Notes: generated from the sequence alone by a model not told the origin. Shown: positions 8,641-17,948, counted from the first letter of the stretch. The stretch: DNA of 34,246 nucleotides from Pirellulales bacterium (GCA_020846145.1 JADLEL010000103.1:1-34246), one strand, 5' to 3'. Numbers and translations are program-made.

Positions 8641-8757
8641 TTACTTGCAGCAGCAGCCCTTCATCCCCGCGGGCTTCTTCGCCGCTTTCTTGGGGGCGGC
8701 TTTCTTCGCTGCCTTGGCAACTTTCTTCACGGCTTTCTTCGCTACTTTTTTGGCCAC
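8641..8757 (-). CDS. Mini histone-like Lys/Ala-rich protein with a Cys-rich tail
   Basis: A 38-residue protein starting at GTG: MAKKVAKKAVKKV, then AKAAKKAAPKKAAKKPAG, ending MKGCCCK. The start is well defined: AAGGAG lies 7 nt upstream of the GTG, while the ATG 27 codons further up has no such site and gives a different kind of sequence. The body is a run of AKK/AAKKA units like histone H1 tails and bacterial H1-like proteins such as chlamydial Hc1, which bind DNA without sequence preference. The three adjacent cysteines at the end are unusual and could bind metal, form disulfides or attach the protein elsewhere. It has its own spacing and 3' stem-loop, so it is probably monocistronic. DNA binding is inferred from composition only. 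Confidence 0.75.
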   Translation of the reverse strand: MAKKVAKKAVKKVAKAAKKAAPKKAAKKPAGMKGCCCK

Positions 8758-8940
8758 AGTCGATCTCCTTAAAAGGGTTCGGGAAGGCCCGGTCGTCCGA
8801 TGCGACCGTTCGCACCGAATTCGCGGGCCGACCTCCATGATACAAAAAACGATTGGTCACCTTCACCGCCAAAGCATTTGAGCGTGCTCCTGACCGATGA
8901 AGCGTCGTTTCCTGCGAGGTGAAAACAACTACTGTTCTAA

Positions 8941-8968
8941 TTTGTACAATGTTTTTTTGATAATTCAA
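8941..8968 (-). promoter_or_regulatory. Possible sigma-70-type promoter for the histone-like gene
   Basis: In an AT-rich stretch the minus strand reads TTGAAT, 16 nt, TACAAA, a plausible -35/-10 pair. It would give a leader of roughly 175 nt before the GTG at 8757. Support is base composition and position only. Confidence 0.28.
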
Positions 8969-9078
8969 TAGCTTATCGAATTTTTTTTTGCGGAATTGCG
9001 AAATTATTTTCCCGCGCCGGATTTCAAACGCCGGTTTTTTCTGGGATCGAATGAATGCAGGACCGGTTTCCAGCCTCT

Positions 9079-9822
9079 CTATCCGCCCCGGCCCAAGTAA
9101 GACTGGAGGGCCCGATAATTCTCATACGCGATGAATCCAAACCACAACAGCACGAAGTAATCTTCCCATTTCGCGGCGGCATAGATGCCGAACAGAACCG
9201 CCGATGCGATCGACAATCGCAGCGATTGCCGTATTCCATCGCGCAAATTGCAGCGCAAGAACAACTCCCGGGCGATCTGGCCGCCGTCCAAGGGATAGAC
9301 CGGCAACAAGTTCACCAGCCCCCAAGCCACGCAAAGAAAAAAGACCTTATTGAGCAGAAATTCGAGCCGGACGTTCGGCAATTCTTCCACGACAGGCAAA
9401 TAAAACGGCCGTTCGAAGAAAAGATGCTCGCCGAATCCCGCCGCTCGGAGAATTCCCGCCAACAGCGCCGCCAGCAAAAAGCCCGCACCCGGCCCGGCGA
9501 GGGAAATCGCGATCTGTTCCCACGAGGTTACGCCGACGAATCGCCGATGCCTGGCGGGATCGTACGACGCCAATCCGCCCATGCCGTGAAGCGTGATCCA
9601 GGGGCGGAAACCGAACGCCCGAATCACCAGCGCGTGCCCCATCTCGTGCCATAAGATGCTAATGAAAACGGCAATCACCCAGATCAAGAGCAAGGCGGGA
9701 TCCTTGAGCCGCATCCCCAGCATCACCGCCAGCACCCAAAACCAGGGCGAAATGCGGACCGGCATCCCCAAGAGCGAGAAATTCAAGTCTGCTTTCGTTC
9801 GTTCCGGCTCATGCAGTAACAC
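9079..9822 (-). CDS. Site-2 protease family protein (M50 metalloprotease)
   Basis: A 247-residue intramembrane zinc metalloprotease homologue. The zinc-binding motif is HEMGH (His59, Glu60, His63) inside a hydrophobic segment, and the third ligand is Asp179 in NLLPVYPLDGG, matching the NxxPxxPLDGG pattern of the family. About six membrane segments are visible. There is no PDZ or CBS domain, so it belongs to the compact group of bacterial M50 proteins rather than RseP. The start is GTG at 9822, with AGGAAG about 9 nt upstream. It begins 20 nt after the lpxB stop, so the two genes are probably co-transcribed. The substrate is unknown; the lpxB link hints at envelope maintenance, which is inference. 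Confidence 0.85.
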   Translation of the reverse strand: MLLHEPERTKADLNFSLLGMPVRISPWFWVLAVMLGMRLKDPALLLIWVIAVFISILWHEMGHALVIRAFGFRPWITLHGMGGLASYDPARHRRFVGVTSWEQIAISLAGPGAGFLLAALLAGILRAAGFGEHLFFERPFYLPVVEELPNVRLEFLLNKVFFLCVAWGLVNLLPVYPLDGGQIARELFLRCNLRDGIRQSLRLSIASAVLFGIYAAAKWEDYFVLLWFGFIAYENYRALQSYLGRGG

Positions 9823-9842
9823 GGGGCAATACTTCCTGAAGA

Positions 9843-11249
9843 TTAATCCGATTGTGCCGCCCTGGTCTCTTTCATCGCGCCATACGGTGGGGGAACCGGC
9901 GATTTTCCCCTAGAAAGAACGGTTAAAATATACTCCGCCGCCCGGCTCGATGCCCCGCCGTGCGCGACTTCCGCCCGCAGCTTCTCGAGCTGCTCGATCC
10001 GCGCCGCCCGCTTTTCCGGCTGCGCGAGCCATTCGACGATATGCCCGGCAAGCTGCGCCGATTTGTCCTCGCAGGTCAAATACTCAGGAAAAAGCACCTG
10101 CTCGGCGTCGGGCTGCGCGGGATCGAACGGCTCGATGTCGCCGGTGTAGAGCTTGCCCGTCGAAAGCAGATTCACCAGGGTAATGTACTTCACCTTGCGG
10201 AAAAACTTCTGCACCTGATAGGCGAAGCGGCCGACGTGGTACAAAATCACCGTCGGCGTCGCATGATAGAGCAATTCCAGCGAAACCGAGCCGGAAACGG
10301 CCATCGCGCAATCGGCCAGATGCATCAACTCCGGCGTTTTGCCGACGTGAATCTCGATCGGCAGGCCCGCCGCTTTCACCTGTTTCCTGGCGATCTCCGC
10401 CTGATGCGGCTTGAAACACGCCAACGCGAACCGGGCTTGCGGCACTTTTTCGCGGACAATGTCCGCCGCCCTCAAAAACCACCGCAGGTTTTGCGTAACC
10501 TCCTGCGTCCGCGAACCGGGAAGGATGACGACCAGCGGCCTGCGCTCGCAGGGGACTGTCGCATTTTTCGCGGCGGGAGGAACGTTGATTGTTGGCTGGA
10601 CTCGATCGCCGTGAAAAATGGGACTGTCCCCTTTTCGGTATTCTTCCAAAAACTCCTCATCGAGGTCCAGCCGCCGGACTTCGTCGAAGAACGGATGTCC
10701 CACAAACGTCGCGTCGCAGCCCCGTTCGTTATACCACTGTTTCTCGAAGGGCAGGCTGCAAAGCACGTGATCGACGAATTTCCGCATTTTTTTTACCCGC
10801 CACGTCGCCCAGGCCCAGATTTGCGGCGGGGTGTAATAAAAAACGGGAATGCCTTCCGCCTTGGCATAACGGGCGATCCACCAATTGAAGCCGGGATAGT
10901 CGATCAACACCACGGCGTCCGGCCGCTGCTCGCGAAAGTAGCGTTTGGCGCGGCTCAAAAGCCCCAGAAACGTCTTCAAATTGGCGAACACCCGGGCAAA
11001 CCACATCACGGCCAACGCCGTCAAATCCTCGTGCAGCGTGCAGCCCGCCGCGGCCATCTGCGGCCCGCCGTAGCCGACGATTTCTATCTGAGGGCAACGC
11101 GCGCGCAACTGCCGAATCAGATTCGCCCCGTGCAAATCGCCGCTCGGTTCGCCCACCGAAAAAAATATCTTGAATGGCCGCGCGAAAACGCTCCCCTCTC
11201 CGGGCACCGACCGAAGGTTCGTCGGAAGAGGGGCTGGGGGTGGGGGCAT
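9843..11249 (-). CDS. lpxB: Lipid-A-disaccharide synthase with repeat-encoded insertions
   Basis: A 468-residue glycosyltransferase (GT19) that joins UDP-diacylglucosamine and lipid X in lipid A synthesis at the inner membrane. Signatures are KIFFSVGEPSGDLHGANLI near the N-terminus, GYGGPQMAAAG, YYTPPQIWAWATWRVKKM, FVGHPFFDE, VVILPGSRTQEV and SGSVSLELLY. Usual length is about 380-390, and the excess is explained. Residues 2 to about 24 come from a palindromic sequence at 11193-11233, and 27 residues between FLEEYRK and RRPLVVILPGSRTQEV come from an in-frame palindromic element at 10551-10631. The C-terminal tail is also longer. The ATG at 11249 has AAGGAG 5 nt upstream; the frame stays open 41 codons further but only translates another repeat. 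All core motifs remain, so the enzyme is probably active. It implies an LPS-type outer membrane. Confidence 0.92.
   Translation of the reverse strand: MPPPPAPLPTNLRSVPGEGSVFARPFKIFFSVGEPSGDLHGANLIRQLRARCPQIEIVGYGGPQMAAAGCTLHEDLTALAVMWFARVFANLKTFLGLLSRAKRYFREQRPDAVVLIDYPGFNWWIARYAKAEGIPVFYYTPPQIWAWATWRVKKMRKFVDHVLCSLPFEKQWYNERGCDATFVGHPFFDEVRRLDLDEEFLEEYRKGDSPIFHGDRVQPTINVPPAAKNATVPCERRPLVVILPGSRTQEVTQNLRWFLRAADIVREKVPQARFALACFKPHQAEIARKQVKAAGLPIEIHVGKTPELMHLADCAMAVSGSVSLELLYHATPTVILYHVGRFAYQVQKFFRKVKYITLVNLLSTGKLYTGDIEPFDPAQPDAEQVLFPEYLTCEDKSAQLAGHIVEWLAQPEKRAARIEQLEKLRAEVAHGGASSRAAEYILTVLSRGKSPVPPPYGAMKETRAAQSD
10551..10631. repeat. 81-bp palindromic element inserted in frame within lpxB
   Basis: Inverted arms at 10551-10575 and 10607-10631 (25 bp each, three mismatches) flank a 31-nt centre. 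Total length is 81 bp, exactly 27 codons, so the lpxB frame is kept. The arm (GGGGACTGTC, CATTTT, CGCGGCG) matches the arms of the second module of the intergenic element at 24430-24634. In the protein it codes GDSPIFHGDRV to KNATVP in the linker between the two Rossmann domains of LpxB, where extra residues should be tolerated. Confidence 0.85.
11193..11233. repeat. Palindrome encoding the LpxB N-terminal extension
   Basis: CCCCTCTCC (11193-11201) pairs with GGAAGAGGGG (11224-11233) around a 22-nt loop, with a G-rich tail toward the lpxB start. It lies just inside the lpxB start codon and codes the Pro-rich segment that has no counterpart at the start of typical LpxB proteins. Confidence 0.6.
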
Positions 11250-11297
11250 CTTGGCTCCTTCCAATAAAGTAGTGGTCCTGCACAAATTATATTTGAC

Positions 11298-11370
11298 GGG
11301 TGCCATGCCCACGCTTGTCGTGGGCATGTTGCAGATTCTCATGCCCACGACAAGCGTGGGCATGGCACCC
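11298..11370. repeat. CATGCCCACG inverted repeat, copy 1
   Basis: GGGTGCCATGCCCACG... and its inverted copy ending ...CGTGGGCATGGCACCC enclose a short centre (GTTGCAGATTCT). Each half also folds on itself (CATGCCCACG / CGTGGGCATG). The same element, with similar flanks (GCAAAT...ATATTT...ACGGG), recurs at 23419-23499. It lies upstream of lpxB. Confidence 0.85.
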
Positions 11371-11490
11371 AACCTTTCAAATAGTGTTTGTCGAACCAGT
11401 AGAACTCCATTAAATTATCGCAAATCCCCCAGTTTAACGATAGAGCAGATTATTCCAAATCGTTTATCCCCTTACCGTTCAATTAAGTCA

Positions 11491-11596
11491 TTTAGCCCCC
11501 GGTGAATACACCGGGGACAAACCGGGGAAAATATTTAAGCGTGTTTTTCAGAAAATATCCAACGCAACGCCCCCCGTGTATTCACGGGGGGCTAAA
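11491..11596. repeat. Composite element with TTTAGCCCC ends
   Basis: Outer ends TTTAGCCCCC and GGGGGGCTAAA are inverted. The left end carries the hairpin CCCCGGTGAATACACCGGGG (11497-11516) and the right end a related hairpin (GCCCCCCGTGT / TTCACGGGGGGC, 11570-11592), with an AT-rich centre. A related single hairpin lies at 28697-28720 and a similar one at 17927-17948. It occupies most of the spacer between the TPR-like gene and lpxB. Confidence 0.8.
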
Positions 11597-11619
11597 TCGT
11601 GTCCCTATTTGAGATATCC

Positions 11620-12699
11620 TTATTGCACGCTCTCGCCTTTCGCCCACGCACTGTTTTTATAGAGTTTATCGAGCGTTTTTCGCGCTTCGACGGCGCGTTC
11701 CGGGCGGTGAAGTTGCTCCCAAATCTCCGCCAAATTGGCCAGCGCTTCGGCATGGGTATCGGGCACCGAAGCATAGAGCAAATCGGTCCGCAGAAAGGCG
11801 AACTTCGCCTCATCGAGGTCGCCCAACTGGCGGTACGCGGTTCCCAGCGCGTTGTAGGCGCGCGACAGGAGTTCGGCGTCCTCGCCATCGGCATCCCCGC
11901 GGGTAGCCTTCTCGATGACGCCGCTGAGGATCACGATCGCCTCCGGCGTCTTTTTTTGGCCCGTAAGCGACGATGCCTTTCCCAACAAGGCGATGGTCCG
12001 CTGCCTTTCGGCCAAGGGGCCTTCCGCCTCGGCGCCGAGTACCGATTGAAAGGTTTTTTCCGCCTCCGCGAACTTGCCCTGCGCGAGTTGGGCGCGGCCG
12101 ATCAGCACGCCGGCCTTCATTTTGACGTCGGGCCAGGGCGCCTGGGCAAGTTTTCCGTAATACTCTTCGGCCTTCGCAAAGGATCGCACCCCGGCCAGCA
12201 AATCGCCGAGCGCCTCGTTGGCCTCCAAATAGTGGTAGCTCTCGGGATTGTTCTTCACGAAATCGAACATCGCCTTTCCGGCGTCCTCGATTTTGCCCAC
12301 TCCGCTTAAGGCGAGTTTGCCGTTCGCCAGGGCAGCGTAATAATCGTATTCCTGCTTGAGAATGTCGGAATCGATCTCGGCGGGATCGATCTTCGCCAGG
12401 AATTTCAATCCCTCGGCATATTCCCGCTTGCCGGCGATCTCGGTTTTCGCGCCGTTGAGCGCCTTTTTCACGGTTGCCGAGCCGCCGTCGAAAAAAATGG
12501 TTACGATCTGATTGGTCGGAACCTCCTTGGTCGTTTTATGGCCTCCCAATCCTTGTTCGATGGTAACTTTATCCCAGTTCATTTGCACGATTTTGCCGGA
12601 AACCGAAGTCCCATTCACGGTTTTGATGCTATCCAGACCTTGGGCCGCCGCCGCAAGCAGAACCGCCGCAATCGCCGAAAAAACGCGGATGATTATCAT
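11620..12699 (-). CDS. Exported tetratricopeptide-like repeat protein
   Basis: A 359-residue protein with a signal peptide (residues 1-20, VFSAIAAVLLAAAAQG). Residues 20-65 (SIKTVNGTSVSGKIVQMNWDK to EVPTNQIVTIFFDGG) look like a small beta domain. The rest is helical with TPR-like units, for example SFAKAEEYYGKLAQAP, KFAEAEKTFQSVLGAEA, AYNALGTAYRQLGDLDEAKFAF and ALANLAEIWEQLHRPERAVEA. The start at 12699 is chosen because GGGAG lies 5 nt upstream and the signal peptide begins there; the frame stays open 32 codons further. It is transcribed away from mdh. No enzyme motif is seen; a scaffolding role in the periplasm is inferred from TPR composition. Confidence 0.82.
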   Translation of the reverse strand: MIIIRVFSAIAAVLLAAAAQGLDSIKTVNGTSVSGKIVQMNWDKVTIEQGLGGHKTTKEVPTNQIVTIFFDGGSATVKKALNGAKTEIAGKREYAEGLKFLAKIDPAEIDSDILKQEYDYYAALANGKLALSGVGKIEDAGKAMFDFVKNNPESYHYLEANEALGDLLAGVRSFAKAEEYYGKLAQAPWPDVKMKAGVLIGRAQLAQGKFAEAEKTFQSVLGAEAEGPLAERQRTIALLGKASSLTGQKKTPEAIVILSGVIEKATRGDADGEDAELLSRAYNALGTAYRQLGDLDEAKFAFLRTDLLYASVPDTHAEALANLAEIWEQLHRPERAVEARKTLDKLYKNSAWAKGESVQ

Positions 12700-12762
12700 G
12701 GATACTCCCTTTCTCAATGCCTTGGACCAATCTACTCCAAAAACCGATTCCATGCAAACCAA

Positions 12763-13853
<1,091 letters not shown>

Positions 13854-13902
13854 CCTGTCATTTCGCCCGCATTATTCCTAGCGCGGCGTAGCCGCAACCA
13901 AT

Positions 13903-13988
13903 CGTTTAGCCCGGAGCCAACGGCGACGGCGGGCATAAGGGGCACTGGAAAACTCCACCCGCCGTCGCTGTTGGCTCCGGGCTAAACG
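13903..13988. repeat. 31-bp-arm inverted repeat with TTTAGCCC ends
   Basis: Left arm 13903-13933 and right arm 13958-13988 are inverted copies with one mismatch (CGTTTAGCCCGGAGCCAAC / GTTGGCTCCGGGCTAAACG and on inward). It lies about 50 nt after mdh, between mdh and the convergent rny. It may act as a two-way transcript end, but there is no T run. Its ends share TTTAGCCC with the elements at 11491-11596 and 17922-17948. Confidence 0.85.
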
Positions 13989-14030
13989 AAAAACTTTGAG
14001 GATTTATCCTCAATCCTAAAAACCAATGGC

Positions 14031-14124
14031 ATAAAAAGCGATTTGTAGAAGCGGCATCTTGCCGCTTTTGCCTAAAATGCGGCAGGATGCCGCATCTACG
14101 ATGTTTGTGAATAATCCCGGTTAG
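14031..14124 (-). repeat. Double-hairpin element ATTATTCA...GCGGCATC, copy 1 (reverse)
   Basis: Two adjacent hairpins built on AGCGGCATCTTGCCGCT and TGCGGCAGGATGCCGCA, flanked by ends that in other copies read TTATTCATAAA and TTTATGAATAA. Compared with copies at 16682-16788 and 21857-21963 this one is inverted and its outer left end is shortened. It lies in the spacer between mdh and rny. Confidence 0.85.
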
Positions 14125-14154
14125 TGATTGACGGAAATCCCGAATCCCGCATGG

Positions 14155-15708
14155 CTATCGCGCCAATTCCACGTGCCGGGTTTCGCGGAGCACGGTAACT
14201 TTGATTTCGCCGGGGTAGGTGAGTTGTTCCTCGAAGGTGCGGGCGATATCGTGGCAGATTTTCGCCGCCGAGTCGTCGGTGGTGTCCTTCGCGCTTACCA
14301 GCACCCGCAACTCGCGGCCGGCTTGGATCGCGTACGCCTGCTCCACACCCGGAAATTTCTGGGCGATCGACTCCAACTCTTCCATCCGCTTGACGTAGCG
14401 TTCGAGCGTCTCGCGGCGGGCGCCGGGCCGCGATGCGCTGCAAGCGTCGGCCGCCGCGACGATCACGGTGTAGGGATTTTCCAGGCGCATGTCGTCGTGA
14501 TGGCAGGTGGCGGCGTGGATCACTTCGGGCCGCTCGCCGTAGCGCTTCAGCAAGTCGCCGCCGATCTTCGGATGCCCCCCCTCGGCCTCGTGGTCGGCCG
14601 CCTTGCCGATATCGTGCAGCAAACCGCAGCGGCGGGCGATGCGGCCGTCGAGCCCGATCTCGTCGGCGATCATGCCCGAAAGGAAGGCCACTTCAATGCT
14701 GTGCCGCAGCACGTTTTGGCTGTAGCTGGTGCGGAAGTGCAGCCGGCCCAACAGGTTCACCAGGCGTTCGTGGAGGTGCGGGGTTTCGGCCTCCTGGCAG
14801 GCCTCCTCGCCGAGTTTTTGGATGTACCGCTCCAATTCGCGCTGCGTAACGACGACGATTTCCTCGATCCGGGCCGGGTGGATGCGGCCGTCGGCGATCA
14901 GTTTTTCGAGCGACATCCGCGCGACCTCGCGGCGGATCGTGTCGAAGGCGCTGACGATCACCACGCCCGGCGTGTCGTCGATAATCACATCCACGCCGGT
15001 GGCCTTCTCGAACGCGCGGATGTTCCGCCCTTCGCGGCCGATGATGCGGCCCTTCATTTCGTCGTTGGGGATGCCCACCGTGCTGGTGGTGGTTTCGGCG
15101 GTGTGCGCCGCGGCGAACCGCTGGATGGCCGTGAGCACGATCTCCCGCGATTTCTGCTCGCACGTTTCGGCGAGCATCTTCTCGTGCTTCTGGATCATCG
15201 CCCCGGTTTCCTGCTGCAATTGCTGATCGAGGATTTCCAGCAGCCGGCGGGTGGCTTCTTCCTGGCTCAGACCGCTCAATTGGTGCAGGGTTTGCCGCTG
15301 CATGTCGAGCAGCTTGGTCAGTTCTTCCTTGCGCTGGTTGGCCTCCTGGATGCGTTCGGTGAGCTTGCGCTGGGTGCCTTCGACCATTTTCTCCTGTTTG
15401 CGGAGTTGTTCGGCCTGGTCTTCGAGAGCGTCCTGGCGCTTGTCGAGCAGGCGTTCGCGCTCGTGGAGTTCGGCGCGGACGCGGCGGAGTTCCTTTTCGC
15501 TTTCGGTTTGCGCGGCCAGCGCGGCTTCCTTGATTTCCAGCTCGGCCTCGCGGCGGCGGGCTTCGACCTCCTGCTTGGCAATGCGGATGATTTCCTGGGC
15601 TTCGGTTTCCGCGTCGCGGCGGCGAAGACGCTCCAGCATCCGATAGAGCCCAAAGGTCAAAGCGGATGACAGAATGGCGGTAATGATGACGCTGATCGTA
15701 ATTTCCAC
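14155..15708 (-). CDS. rny: Ribonuclease Y
   Basis: A 517-residue membrane-anchored endoribonuclease that starts mRNA decay. Residues 1-21 form a single membrane anchor ([18 protein letters not shown]). Residues 25-200 are a long coiled coil rich in Glu, Arg, Gln and Ala. A KH RNA-binding domain follows ([15 protein letters not shown], about 220-234). The HD domain carries LLHDIGKA (His365, Asp366) and a later HHDD. The length fits the family (about 510-520). The start is uncertain by two codons: GTG at 15708 has AAGGGG 8 nt upstream, whereas the TTG at 15714 lies too close to it. YmdB, which sits next to rny in many Firmicutes, lies 8 kb away here. Confidence 0.94.
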   Translation of the reverse strand: MEITISVIITAILSSALTFGLYRMLERLRRRDAETEAQEIIRIAKQEVEARRREAELEIKEAALAAQTESEKELRRVRAELHERERLLDKRQDALEDQAEQLRKQEKMVEGTQRKLTERIQEANQRKEELTKLLDMQRQTLHQLSGLSQEEATRRLLEILDQQLQQETGAMIQKHEKMLAETCEQKSREIVLTAIQRFAAAHTAETTTSTVGIPNDEMKGRIIGREGRNIRAFEKATGVDVIIDDTPGVVIVSAFDTIRREVARMSLEKLIADGRIHPARIEEIVVVTQRELERYIQKLGEEACQEAETPHLHERLVNLLGRLHFRTSYSQNVLRHSIEVAFLSGMIADEIGLDGRIARRCGLLHDIGKAADHEAEGGHPKIGGDLLKRYGERPEVIHAATCHHDDMRLENPYTVIVAAADACSASRPGARRETLERYVKRMEELESIAQKFPGVEQAYAIQAGRELRVLVSAKDTTDDSAAKICHDIARTFEEQLTYPGEIKVTVLRETRHVELAR

Positions 15709-16681
15709 GGTCAAGTCCCCTTGAGGTTCGTCTGACCGAACGGCGCCGCTTACCGGGAATGCAAGGCGAGGGACGGGGAAAATGCTTCTTCAGGGCAAGC
15801 AATCACCGAAGATCGCCGGCATTCCCAAACGACGGGGGAATCGCCGCGAAAAGAGGTTTTGCACGAGCCGGTGAACGAGTTGGTTGGCGGGGGAAGTCGA
15901 TCGACCGCGGGACTTTCCGCAACAAAAACTTTTTTACCGCTCCCAAATATCGGGAGGCGGGAAGCAGGTGCGAAGGTAGGAGGGTGGCGAAGTTTCTAGG
16001 GAGAAACCTGCGGAACGGATGGATTTTGCGCGCGGATTCACCCGTCGGTTGGGAGTTCGCGGCGGCGCCATGCAGGGACGCGGCAAACCACCGAACTCTT
16101 CCAGCAGAAGGCAAACCTTCATCCAACCAACGCGGGGCCAATGGTCGTCGCCGGTGCGGACGCGAAGCGGGAAGGCTTCGGCCGGACCGCGAAAACGCGG
16201 CGAGTACGCCTCGGCGAAAATAGCGCCGAAGAGGATTCTCGCCAGACATTGGAGGATCGATACAAGGAACTGCATCGTGGGCCTTATCCCTTAGTTGGGT
16301 TGTTCTTGCTGCCTGATACGATCTTCGTCAATACGTGCTTCCTGGCTGTTCGCCGGCTCGGAACCCCCTCTATAGGCTAGTCCTAAGCCGCTCGGAAAAA
16401 ATCGTAAAAACACGGTTTGGAATGCGGCGTGGAAGGGAAATTGCCGTGAACTTCTCGCCACCTTGCCGCATACCCAATTTCACTTCTTTCCATCATAACA
16501 AATTTCATTCAATTCGCAACGGGCCGTTTTCCAACTTTTTTGAAATAAATCCGTTCAGACCGGTAAAAGGCGACGATTGTAACGGCTATTATCGGCAAGC
16601 ATGTCTTTCCAAAGACGGAACGTCGAGATTGAACTCCAATCGTAAAGGTGTGTTGAGAAGGCATCCTGTATTCGATAAACT
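15709..16681. other. Long stretch without a convincing gene
   Basis: Nearly 1 kb between rny and the repeat before tilS. I looked for tmRNA, RNase P RNA, 6S and tRNA signatures on both strands and found none. Features seen are a stem at about 15938-15961 (CCGCTCCC / GGGAGGCGG) next to A and T runs, one doubtful minus-strand ORF (15934-16275), and an AT-richer half from about 16385 on. Confidence 0.5.
15934..16275 (-). CDS. Doubtful hypothetical protein upstream of rny
   Basis: A 113-residue open frame that I do not recognise. The N-terminus is hydrophobic (FLVSILQCLARILFGAIFAEA) and the rest is rich in Arg, Pro and Ser. An AAGG lies 6 nt before the ATG, and the frame ends just past a stem-loop. 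Against it, the Arg/Pro-rich second half is typical of a chance frame in GC-rich DNA and there is no domain motif. It points the same way as rny, 225 nt upstream of it. The alternative is that it is non-coding leader DNA. Confidence 0.22.
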   Translation of the reverse strand: MQFLVSILQCLARILFGAIFAEAYSPRFRGPAEAFPLRVRTGDDHWPRVGWMKVCLLLEEFGGLPRPCMAPPRTPNRRVNPRAKSIRSAGFSLETSPPSYLRTCFPPPDIWER

Positions 16682-16788
16682 TAACCGGGATTATTCATAA
16701 ACATCGTAGATGCGGCATCCTGCCGCATTTTAGGCAAAAGCGGCAAGATGCCGCTTCTACAAATCGCTTTTATGAATAATGCGGGTTA
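16682..16788 (+). repeat. Double-hairpin element ATTATTCA...GCGGCATC, copy 2
   Basis: The best-preserved copy, 107 bp. Terminal inverted repeats are TAACCGGGATTATTCATAAA and, at the right, TTTATGAATAATGCGGGTTA (17 of 20 pair). Inside are two hairpins, TGCGGCATCCTGCCGCA and AGCGGCAAGATGCCGCT, separated by TTTTAGGCAAA. This MITE-like layout has no open frame. It lies upstream of tilS. Confidence 0.88.
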
Positions 16789-16916
16789 GATTTCTCCCCT
16801 CTCCTTTTGAAATAGGGATAGGAGCAAGGGCTTGGCGGGAATTCCTGAAAAACAAGCAAGTCATTTCATACATCCCCCTCATAAGACGGATAACTGGATT
16901 GCCCGTTTGCACGCCA

Positions 16917-17927
16917 ATGCCGCACGATTTCGAATTGCGTTTTGCCGAAAATTGGCCCCCCGAAGACTGGTGCGGGGTTACCGTTTTAGTAGCCGTTTCG
17001 GGCGGGGCCGATAGCGTGGCGCTGTTTCGGGCGATGCTCGGCTCGAAACAGAGTGGGACCGGACGGCTGCGCGCCGCCCATTTCAATCACCGTCTGCGGC
17101 CCGAAGCCGAGGACGACGAGCAATTCGTGCGGGAACTGTGTGCGAAGTGGAACGTTCCTTGTGAAGTTGGAGTCGCCGAAGTAGCGCAAATGGCGTCCGC
17201 TTCCGGCGAAGGCATCGAAGAGGCCGCGCGACGGCTGCGGTACGATTTTCTCGAATCCGCCGCGGGCCGGCTCGGCGCGCGATACGTCGCTACGGCACAT
17301 ACCGCCGACGACCAGGCCGAGACGATTCTGCACCGCATTCTTCGCGGCACGGGCGTAAGCGGCCTGGCGGGCATCGCCCGCGCGAGAACGCTCGGCCACG
17401 CCACGCTGATTCGCCCCCTGCTCGAATTCCGCCGCGCGGATGTCGAGCAATACTTAACCGATATCGGTCAACCCTACCGCCGCGACGCCAGCAATTCCGA
17501 CCTCCGCTTCACCCGCAATCGTATCCGCCGCGAACTCTTGCCGCTGCTCGTGCGGGAGTACAATTCCCAGGCGGTCGAGGCGATTTTGCGGCTGGGCTCC
17601 CTGGCCGGCGAAATGCAAGCGGTGGTGGATCGGGCCGTGGCGGAACTGTTCGAGCGGATCGTAACCATCGAGAGCCGAACGAGCGTGCGGATCGATCTCT
17701 CCGCTTTGGAAACGACCGACTCCTATCTCTTCCGCGAACTGCTGATGTCGATCTGGCGCAGACAAAATTGGCCCCTGCAGGCGATGGGCTTCGACCAGTG
17801 GTGTCTCTTGGAGACGATGGCGCGGGAGAGTTTTTATTTATCGCCGAAGCGCAACGAAAAACGAGTTTTTCCCGGAGCGATTCGCGCGGAAACGGCGCGG
17901 GGGGAAATGCGATTAAGGCTCGTTTAG
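16917..17927 (+). CDS. tilS: tRNA(Ile)-lysidine synthetase
   Basis: A 336-residue ATP-dependent enzyme that converts cytidine 34 of tRNA(Ile)(CAU) to lysidine so that it reads AUA codons. The PP-loop ATPase motif is VAVSGGADSVAL (SGGADS at 28-33), followed by AAHFNHRLRPEAEDDEQF, then ATAHTADDQAETILHRILRGTGVSGLAGI and RPLLEFRRADVEQY, and DASNSDLRFTRNRIRRELLPLL, all diagnostic. It is shorter than E. coli TilS (about 430) and close to the compact forms of about 320-350 residues. The start at 16917 gives the usual distance to the PP-loop, though no clear Shine-Dalgarno is seen; an open frame runs back to 16779 into the repeat. The stop TAG is provided by a TTTAGCCCCC repeat end. Confidence 0.92.
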   Translation: MPHDFELRFAENWPPEDWCGVTVLVAVSGGADSVALFRAMLGSKQSGTGRLRAAHFNHRLRPEAEDDEQFVRELCAKWNVPCEVGVAEVAQMASASGEGIEEAARRLRYDFLESAAGRLGARYVATAHTADDQAETILHRILRGTGVSGLAGIARARTLGHATLIRPLLEFRRADVEQYLTDIGQPYRRDASNSDLRFTRNRIRRELLPLLVREYNSQAVEAILRLGSLAGEMQAVVDRAVAELFERIVTIESRTSVRIDLSALETTDSYLFRELLMSIWRRQNWPLQAMGFDQWCLLETMARESFYLSPKRNEKRVFPGAIRAETARGEMRLRLV

Positions 17928-17948
17928 CCCCCGCGTCCACGCGGGGGC
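17922..17948. repeat. TTTAGCCCCC hairpin at the tilS stop codon
   Basis: GCCCCCGCGT and ACGCGGGGGC (17927-17948) form a perfect 10-bp hairpin after GTTTA. The TAG stop of tilS overlaps the TTTAGCCC start of the repeat. It belongs to the same kind as 11491-11596 and 28697-28720. Confidence 0.75.

Noticed and set aside
11298..11370. CATGCCCACG repeat as an insertion sequence end
   Set aside because: No transposase or matching partner end is nearby; it is complete in itself as a small palindrome and occurs twice as such.
11247..11372. Upstream extension of lpxB by 41 codons
   Set aside because: It translates the CATGCCCACG palindrome, and the strong Shine-Dalgarno marks the ATG at 11249.
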